Origin: Anisus vortex
Taxonomy: Eukaryota > Mollusca > Gastropoda > Planorbidae
Direction of reading: 5' to 3'
NCBI GenBank assembly: GCA_949126835.1
Contig: OX421494.1
Span: 22,012,196 to 22,076,195 of the forward strand
DNA length: 64,000 bases
Of the stretch, positions 57,701 to 64,000 are shown piece by piece; position 1 is the stretch's first letter, and every line of letters starts with the position of its first letter. The notes beneath the pieces were generated by a model. The model ran no database searches, was not told the origin of the DNA, and saw nothing but the letters and a program-made list of their open reading frames with translations. The translations under genes were made by a program, and so were the position numbers.

Positions 57701-60700
57701 CACCCCCCCCCCCCCCCAACTTTTTTTTAGCACCCACTCTCCCACCCCTCTGGAAGTTGAAAGGTCATTAGAGTTTCCGAATTTTAGAGACAATAACCAA
57801 GACTTTTAAGGAAAAGGGGGGGGGGGGGTCTATAGGCTGCGTGAAGTAAAACTCAGTCTGTATGATTACTACGTATTTATTCCGCTAACTTTAGATGTAA
57901 ATATATTTTGTACAACCTAAACACATTAAATTACATCTCAGTAAATCTGATATCAAAATATTAGCAGATGTTTGGGCGACAGGGATCGGTTGACAGTCCG
58001 GTGAACTAACCACAGGACCAGCCGGCCGCACTGACTATACTGATCTAATACTGACCCCTCCTTCTTCGAAAACTCATTGCGATTCCTTTTTCTTATTATC
58101 ATAATAATATGTAGGCCTAGTGTTGGAGATATCAGATATTTAGCAGCGCTGGCGCTTACATCACATTTAATTAAAAAACTAATCGATTCAAATAAGCTGA
58201 GGTGTTTAAATTATATCAGGTTTTTGTACCGCCCACATGCCCTTCACCGCCCTCCAATCGCCCCCGGGAACGTCAGCGCCCCCCTAAAGCTTCTCACCGC
58301 CCTCCGGGGGGCGATAACGCCCCCGTTGAGAGCTTATGATCTAGAAGATCCGGGAGAGCTGTATGATATAACCAGATAAATATCCGTGTTTCTGGGTTAG
58401 AATTGACAAGGTTTGTTATAAATTAGATTAGTTTAACTTTATAAGCGGATCTCTCCTAAAATTATAGTTACAATATCCCCGTGACTTGACAGAAATACTT
58501 TTATTCTGAGAAAATATTATGCAAGTGAAAATAACAGTTTACGAGGTCAAAGTTTTCATAAAGCTCTTCACAACTTATGATACGCGTTTCTATTGGAGAA
58601 ACGGAACTCGGCGAAATGACGTCATGGAAAAAAAAAAAAAGAGCGACGCTGCGACAACAGTTTCACCATCTGACGAGCCGGCCATCGAGTGCACCGGGAA
58701 CAAATTTAATAGTGTCCTGTGGAAACTTATCATAATTAGTTTTTCTTAACGTGTTTTTATAAGGAAACAAAATATATCTTTCGTTCTGTTATTCTTGAAG
58801 GGGGTTAGTGATTTCTGAAGGGCATTGAACTGTTCAGATTCATCTTAAATCTATCTTTAAAGAAGTTACAAACTATTTTAAAATGTACCCTGCTTAAAGC
58901 CGCTTTAGTTCCCCATTTTTAACTTTTAATTTAAGCTAGTAAAACTATTGCAATTTGTTGTATCTATGTTTTTTCTCGAAGTTTTGATTTATTCAAATGG
59001 CGCTATATCTTGTGATGTAATGTAGTAAAAGTTGTTTAGACTTATGTAGCCTAGAGCAGGTGTCGGCAACGTATAGAACGCGTGCCAGACTTGGCACGCA
59101 GAGCAATCTCCAATGCACGCAGAGGACTCCCAAAATGGCAACTCTTCTACAAGAATATGAATGCTAAAGCAGGATGACCTTTAGACTTCTGGGACGCTGA
59201 ATGAATTAGAAATCATACTTTGGCACACTATAATGAAATGGTTGCCGACCCCTGGCCTATAGAATTTTAGTTCAGGTCTTTTTTACAATTAGTTCAATAT
59301 ATGTTTTTGCAGCTTGGTTATATATGCGTTCTAAGCTCACAATATGTTTGTTGGCAGCTCTATGCAAACTAAATTATTATTATCTACTCGGGAAGAATAC
59401 GAACAATAACATCATAACCACACAAAAAATATTCTTATTGTGAACACACTCTTTTTTTAAACTCCGTTTAAAATCATTTGGGCAATAACATGTTTTAGGA
59501 TTTAGAAATGCTGATCACCACTTTGTGCAATTAGACCACTGTTATTGCAAGATCAAACACGCGTACAAGTCTGTTGAACGGCCTGGCCTTGGTAATAGTG
59601 ACCATTCTGTGGTTTTGTTGATACCAATGTACCAACAAAAATCAAAATCTATTGAACCTGTAAAGAAAATAATAAAACAATGGACAGTTATGGCGACAGA
59701 ACAGTTGCAAGACTGTTTTGAAACCACCGAATGGGACATTTTCCGTGATGAACACACAACAATTCATGAGTACACAGACACGGTTTCTGAATACATAAAA
59801 TTTTGCGAAGATGTGTGTGTGCCGAAAAAAACAGTTACTTTTTACCCGAATTCAAAAGCATGGGTTGACAAAGACATTAAAAGATTAATAAGTGAGAAGG
59901 ACAAAGCCTACAGAAACAGAAAAGAAGAACCAACACTGTTTCGTCAAACAAAGGCGAAGTTGAAAAAAGCAATTAAAGAAGCAAAAAATAAATATAAAGA
60001 CAAAATTGAAGATCTTTTCTCCTCAGGGCAAAGTAGGCAAATGTGGGCCAATATGAACACCATAACACAATACAAGGGCACACCTAAGACCACCGAGTGT
60101 GATGACCCCACCCTGCCTGACAGGTTAAACGTATTCTACGCAAGGTTTGATAAAGACAACAAAACTAGCCCTGTCCCATTGCCATCCAATGACTCGCCAC
60201 CATTCGTCGTAGACGAGCATGACGTAAGGCGCTCGTTTAGTAAACTGAAAGTTAACAAAGCCGCTGGACCAGACAAGTTAACAACAAAACTACTAACCCT
60301 TCCCGTACCGACCTACTTCTATCTATGCTGCCTTCAGTTCCGCTATATACGCGCCCGGGACTGTAAGGGTTAAAAGTGTGTAGTGCAGAGCTGGCACCTG
60401 TATTCACTGTTATTTCTAATTGGTCGCTAGAAACCTGCTCGGTCCCTACATGCCTTAAAAAGTCTACCATTGTGCCTGTGCCTAAAAAGCAGTCCCCACA
60501 AACATTAAATGATTACAGACCAGTAGCCTTAACATCTGTGGCTATGAAATGTTTTGAATCAATTGTTTTGAAATTTTTAAATACTTTACTACCATCAGAC
60601 TTCGATAATTTTCAATTCGCGTACAGGTCTAATAGATCAGTAGATGACGCTATTGCAATAAATGTGCATGAGGTATTAAACCACTTAGAGTTAAGCAAGT

Positions 60701-62647
60701 CATATGCAAGAATATTATTTATAGACTATAGCTCAGCCTTTAATACCATTATACCACAACAATTGTACAACAAACTTTACTACCAACTCTCTTTTCCTGT
60801 TAACATATGTAACTGGATTTTAGACTTCTTATTAGAACGCCCACAGGAGGTTAAAATTAGTAACAATGTGTCAACCAGTATAACGTTAAATACTGGGACC
60901 CCCCAAGGTTGTCCATTATCACTTAAACTATATTCTATTTTCACTTATGACTGTAAAGAAGAACAGCCTGGCTGTCTGGTTATAAAATATGCCGATGATA
61001 CGACGGTCACTGGCCTAATCAAAAACGCAGATGAGCACGCATATCGTAGCCAAATAGACACTATCGTGAGCTGGTGTAGCCAGAACAACTTACACCTTAA
61101 TGTATCGAAGACAAAAGAAATGATCATAGATTTTAGGAGAAACGAACCCCCACCCCCACCCTTGGTTATACAGGGATCAAATGTAGAACGAGTTTATGAT
61201 TTTAAGTTTCTTGGCACTGTCTTATCCAATGAACTAACATGGGATATTAACTGCACTGATATCCTTAAGAAAGCAAGGCAGAGAATGTATTTTCTTAGAA
61301 AGCTGAAGTCCTGTGGGGTCAATAAAGTGATAATGACTAATTTCTATAGGGCTATTATTGAAAGCATATTGACAAGATCTATTGAAGTTTGGTTCGACAG
61401 GCTACCTGTAGTTAATTTACACAAGCTAGAATCAGTTGTCAAAAATGCAGAAAAAATTATTGGCACTAACCTTAAGTCGTTAGAAACATTATACCAAGAG
61501 CGCTTAACAGGTAAAATGACTAACATTATGAAGGATAAATCCCACCCCTCGAGACATTATTTTGAATTTCTTCCACATGGCCGTCGCCTTCGAGCATTTA
61601 GAGGTAGCAGCAGATTTGTTAACAGCTGTTATCCGCAAGCAGTTAAACTGTTCAATAATACAAGACAGAAGCGTCTTATAAGATCATAATTGTAATAATT
61701 TTCCTTATATTCTGTATATTATCATAATGTACATTGTTATAATAGTTTTTTTTCATTAATTTTCATTGTTGTGTCTTACTATTATTGTAATGTAATTTTC
61801 TTTTTTGTAGATGTCACATTCAACATCACATATTTTCGATGTAAAACGCATTGACTGAATAAAATTGAATTGAATTGAATTGAACATGTATTTTTGTTTG
61901 TTTGTTTTTTTATTGTTGATGTTGTTTTTCCAGTTAGAATGGGATGGACATAAAGCGAACAAAATAAAAAATAAAACCAGTATCTTTATATAAAGAAAAA
62001 GTCTTTTTAATCAATGTGCTTCTATATTTATAAAGACTACACTGTTGTATATTTTATTCCTCGACTTCCAGCGTGTACTCCACTTGACCAAGGGCCGTTC
62101 CTCCAAACAACGCCTACTTTGCACTTTGTGTTTGACGAGGCCAATTCAACAGGTAATAAATCAGCATGTATTGTGTACATTAGATTTCACATACTTAAGA
62201 AAGGAAAAATTCGTATCAACATCAGTTTATGATTATACATAAGCGTGGTAGAAAATGACTATAGAATAGTCTTTATTCGATTAGTATGAAAAAAAGTTCA
62301 CAAAATGAATTGCTTTATTTAAAGTGTTAAATTTGAGAAGAAAATCGAATAAAATCCCAACGAGCTCAATTAGACTATTTTATGACTCTTTCAATTATAA
62401 TAATGTTGAAAATTACTATATTGTTAATGCTTCTATTACGGTATATTACTTTTCAGACATTAATACAGTCACAACTGCAAGTAATAGTCCATACTATTCT
62501 GAAGTACGCGTCGCTGGCGTCTATGGTGTTAACATGAGCTTGACCATACAGTCAGATAACAATATTCTCGATCTTACTGAATATTTCCAGTTTGCACAAG
62601 TCGGCGGTAAAAACTACTTGAAGTTGGTCAAACCTTTGGACAGAGAT
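54724..62647 (+). CDS. Cadherin-like protein, N-terminal part (gene continues beyond window)
   Basis: Three coding exons join in phase: 54724-54784 (61 nt, phase 1), 62072-62152 (81 nt, phase 1) and 62457-62647 (191 nt, phase 0). The product starts MAGKIWFLCLLCGLLSDTLN, a typical signal peptide. Then follow a mature N-terminus ACTPLDQGPFLQTTPTLHF and about 90 residues ending in YFQFAQVGGKNYLKLVKPLD followed by RD. The last part matches the end of a cadherin repeat (G..YL.L.K.LDRE/D), where LDRE-type acid residues bind calcium. This suggests a secreted or membrane cadherin with its first extracellular repeat here. Only 111 codons are visible, so the subfamily is unknown. Intron 1 is 7.3 kb and full of repeats. 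Confidence 0.7.
55006..55217. repeat. 12-bp tandem repeat, about 17 copies
   Basis: Unit GTAGTAGGCTAT, with a GCTAAG variant in four alternating units between about 55088 and 55165. Located in intron 1 of the cadherin-like gene. Confidence 0.97.
55862..56057 (-). mobile_element. hAT MITE, 196 bp
   Basis: TAGGGGTCGGCATCCTTTTG at the left and GGTTGCCGACCCCTG at the right, with TTCCGCGTGCCATTG and AGCACGCGTGCC inside. Confidence 0.82.
56058..57645. other. Intron spacer of the cadherin-like gene
   Basis: AT-rich. No gene, terminus or array was recognised apart from short G-rich runs near 57555. Confidence 0.5.
57646..58338. mobile_element. Non-autonomous hAT element, 693 bp
   Basis: Left CATAGGTTCTCAACCTTTTT and the inverted right end CATAAGCTCTCAACGGGGGC, with CCGCCC-rich subterminal segments. 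Flanks TTCTAGAA / ATCTAGAA (7 of 8). No transposase. The plus frame at 58077-58379 is a by-product. Confidence 0.8.
59057..59254 (+). mobile_element. hAT MITE, 198 bp
   Basis: CAGGTGTCGGCAACGTATAG and GGTTGCCGACCCCTG ends; flanks GCCTAGAG / GCCTATAG (7 of 8). The best reference copy for the short family. Confidence 0.88.
59525..61689 (+). pseudogene. LINE ORF2: end of endonuclease plus reverse transcriptase, broken by a MITE
   Basis: In the first frame (to 60373): LDHCYCKIKHAYK and GNSDHSVVLLIP, the SDH block at the end of an APE-type endonuclease, then the linker WVDKDIKRLISEKDKAYRNR and the start of the reverse transcriptase (NKAAGPDKL). After the MITE the frame shifts: PVFTVISNWSLETCSVPTCL, STIVPVPKK, DYRPVALTSVAMKCFE, FIDYSSAFNTI (motif A), GTPQGCPLS (motif B), KYADDTTV (motif C), KTKEMIIDFRR and FLGTVLSNELTWD. 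The end is a C-terminal HPSRHYFEFLPHGRRLR segment. Apart from the MITE there is no internal stop over about 700 codons, so the copy was nearly intact when hit. Confidence 0.9.
60296..60370. mobile_element. 75-bp MITE, copy B, inside the LINE reverse transcriptase
   Basis: ACCCTTCCCGTACCGACCTA to GCCCGGGACTGTAAGGGT, TA on both sides. The insertion plus duplication adds 77 bases, which introduces a stop and shifts the frame. Excision in silico leaves AAACTACTAAAAGTGTG, which reads through in frame (KLLKV). Confidence 0.93.
62072..62152 (+). CDS. Cadherin-like gene, second coding exon
   Basis: Acceptor CGACTTCCAG|CG, donor ACAG|GTAATA, 81 nt, phase 1 in and out. Encodes ACTPLDQGPFLQTTPTLHFV and FDEANST. 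Confidence 0.75.
62457..62647 (+). CDS. Cadherin-like gene, third coding exon
   Basis: Acceptor TTACTTTTCAG|AC, donor AGAT|GTGAGT, 191 nt, phase 1 in and 0 out. Ends in KNYLKLVKPLDRD, the cadherin-type end of a repeat. Confidence 0.78.
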
Positions 62648-62870
62648 GTGAGTTAGGGATGTTTAGATACATAGGTTGGTGATGTGATAGTCTATATTTA
62701 ACCTCTAAACGACGATGTTAGTTAGATTTAAAGGCTAGTGATGTGAAAGTCTATATTTAACCTGTACACGACGATGTTAGTTAGATTTAAAGGCTAGTGA
62801 TGTGAAAGTCTATATTTAACCTGTACACGACGATGTTAGTTAGATATAAAGGCTAGTGATGTGAAGGTCC
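62643..62870. repeat. 59-bp tandem repeat abutting the exon 3 donor, about 3.7 copies
   Basis: Unit GATGTTAGTTAGATTTAAAG then GCTAGTGATGTGAAAGTCTA, TATTTAACCTGTACACGAC. The first, more diverged unit begins within the exon end (AGATGTGAGTTAGGGATG). Confidence 0.9.
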
Positions 62871-62941
62871 AACAACTCTACACCGATGCACGTCCCCCTT
62901 GATGTTTATTGTATAGGTTAGTGCGGACTATGTGTCTGAGT

Positions 62942-63873
62942 TAGGGATGTTAAACGAAAACCGGAATACCGGATTCCGGTTTTGAAACCTAAAACCGGTT
63001 TTGATTTTTAAAACCGGATTTCGGTTTGTTGAATGTAAGTTGGAAGGTAATCATGACTTCAAGTAGAAGACCCTTTTATTTGGTTCTGATGGAAATATTT
63101 TAAATAAATAATGTTAGACTCGCACAAAACCATTCTTGAAATGCCTTGCTAACACTATTTAGTCCTAGATATTGTGTTTCTTGTGTTTCCAAATACCAAC
63201 TAGTCAATGGCTTGCGATAAAAACAACATCAAACCAATAGTTAAGTTACAGTTACAATTAACATGAATCTTTTTACTTGTCGGCTCATCTTTTAGATGTT
63301 CGCGCCTCTTTGATGTACGCAATAGAGAAACGCAAACTATCTCTTCCCTGTGACCCTGAACAATTATTCGGCTAGGCACCGCGCCTGCGCTTTATTATTA
63401 ACGGTACATGTACTATTAAATACACATTCTTTTGATTGGTGCTACGCGAAACCTTTCAATACGACATTATTTTAGAAGTTACCATATATGCCTCTTCATA
63501 TGCTTCTTAGTAGGCCCTATTATGATTTTGGTCAACGATAATCGGAAATTTGATTATCACTATTAAAAAAATGAAAGCTATTGTCGGTTTTAATCAATTA
63601 GCCCACATTTTTTTTAGTTCTACAAAATTTTATGGTATAGTGTACAAAATCATATTGCATTCACACAAAATAACCCATTGAATGCCCTGCAAACACTAAT
63701 TAAGTTTGAACAACTTTTCAAATATGCCTACCTACAAACTAAGCACATTAAGCTAGCTTTTCCGCCCCGTGAGTGACTAACGCGGAAAGAGGGGGGGGAC
63801 CGAAATCCGGTTTTAAACCGGTTTTATAGAACCGAAAACCGGTTTTGAAAATAAACCGGTTTTAACATCCCTA
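62942..63873. mobile_element. Non-autonomous hAT element, 932 bp
   Basis: Left TAGGGATGTTAAACGAAAAC and inverted right end TAGGGATGTTAAAACCGG, flanked by the identical 8-bp duplication GTCTGAGT (62934-62941 and 63874-63881). Repeated ACCGGTTTT palindromes near both ends. No transposase. Confidence 0.93.
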
Positions 63874-63881
63874 GTCTGAGT

Positions 63882-64000
63882 TTTGATTTGAAACAAGGGG
63901 GGTAACTCACCGGGCATTGAACAATTCAACAAATAAATGTTTTTTCTTGAATTTAAATATGTAATAATGTTTATAATGTATATAAAGACAATCTTCTGTT
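63882..64000. other. Intron sequence to the window edge
   Basis: Short AT-rich stretch. The next exon of the cadherin-like gene must lie beyond the window. Confidence 0.5.

Larger units (their letters stand above)
59520..61886 (+). mobile_element. 5'-truncated CR1/L2-like LINE carrying a nested MITE
   Basis: Starts within the endonuclease domain and ends in a short tandem tail (AATAAAATTGAATTGAATTG), as in L2/Rex1-type LINEs that end in simple repeats rather than poly(A). The coding part is interrupted only by the 75-bp MITE at 60296-60370. The left boundary near 59520 is approximate. Confidence 0.88.

Overview
The window looks like genomic DNA from an invertebrate, most probably a mollusc and plausibly a heterobranch snail. 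This is inferred from the AT-rich base composition, long introns with GT..AG boundaries, many hAT-type transposon remnants, tRNA-derived SINEs, a CR1/L2-like LINE and abundant micro- and minisatellites. No bacterial operon, CRISPR array or organelle gene is present. The species cannot be fixed from sequence alone.

Three host genes can be assembled from exons. (1) On the minus strand, exons between 16645 and 7966 encode an unrecognised single-pass membrane protein. It has a very short N-terminus, one membrane helix near residues 8-33 and a long acidic cytoplasmic tail with internal repeats; one or more exons between 13119 and 8487 remain unplaced. (2) On the plus strand, seven exons from 43177 to 48788 join in perfect phase into a 382-residue Ser/Thr protein kinase. 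It has all the main catalytic residues, a non-RD catalytic loop (HSD) and an insertion of about 90 residues between the glycine loop and the VAIK-type lysine. (3) On the plus strand from about 54222, a TATA box, a non-coding first exon, a signal-peptide exon and two downstream exons form the start of a cadherin-like gene that runs off the right edge.

The remaining sequence is mostly transposon debris and tandem repeats. Left part (1-7900): AT-rich spacer, a decayed hAT element (2555-4449), a SINE and a 22-bp repeat. 7966-16645: the membrane-protein gene, whose introns hold a 1.2-kb solo LTR, a 16/32-bp array and a long GATA array. 17544-26853: hAT elements, a 54-bp minisatellite and nested MITEs, including a pogo-like element inside a hAT element. 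27395-34110: an RNase H fragment of a LINE, and a hAT remnant carrying two further retroposon insertions and ending in a 14-bp minisatellite. 36204-38892: hAT MITEs and a 75-bp MITE. 43177-50925: the kinase gene and a 1-kb 16-bp minisatellite. 51731-53850: a decayed hAT transposase copy nested inside a smaller hAT MITE. 54192-64000: the cadherin-like gene, whose first coding intron contains a LINE with a nearly intact reverse transcriptase broken by a second copy of the 75-bp MITE.

The genes do not form a pathway that can be read from the sequence. The most useful results are the nested-insertion chronology, the two near-identical 75-bp MITE copies, the unusual kinase insertion and the novel-looking internal modules of the membrane protein. 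No evidence was found for an operon-like or defence-type novel system.
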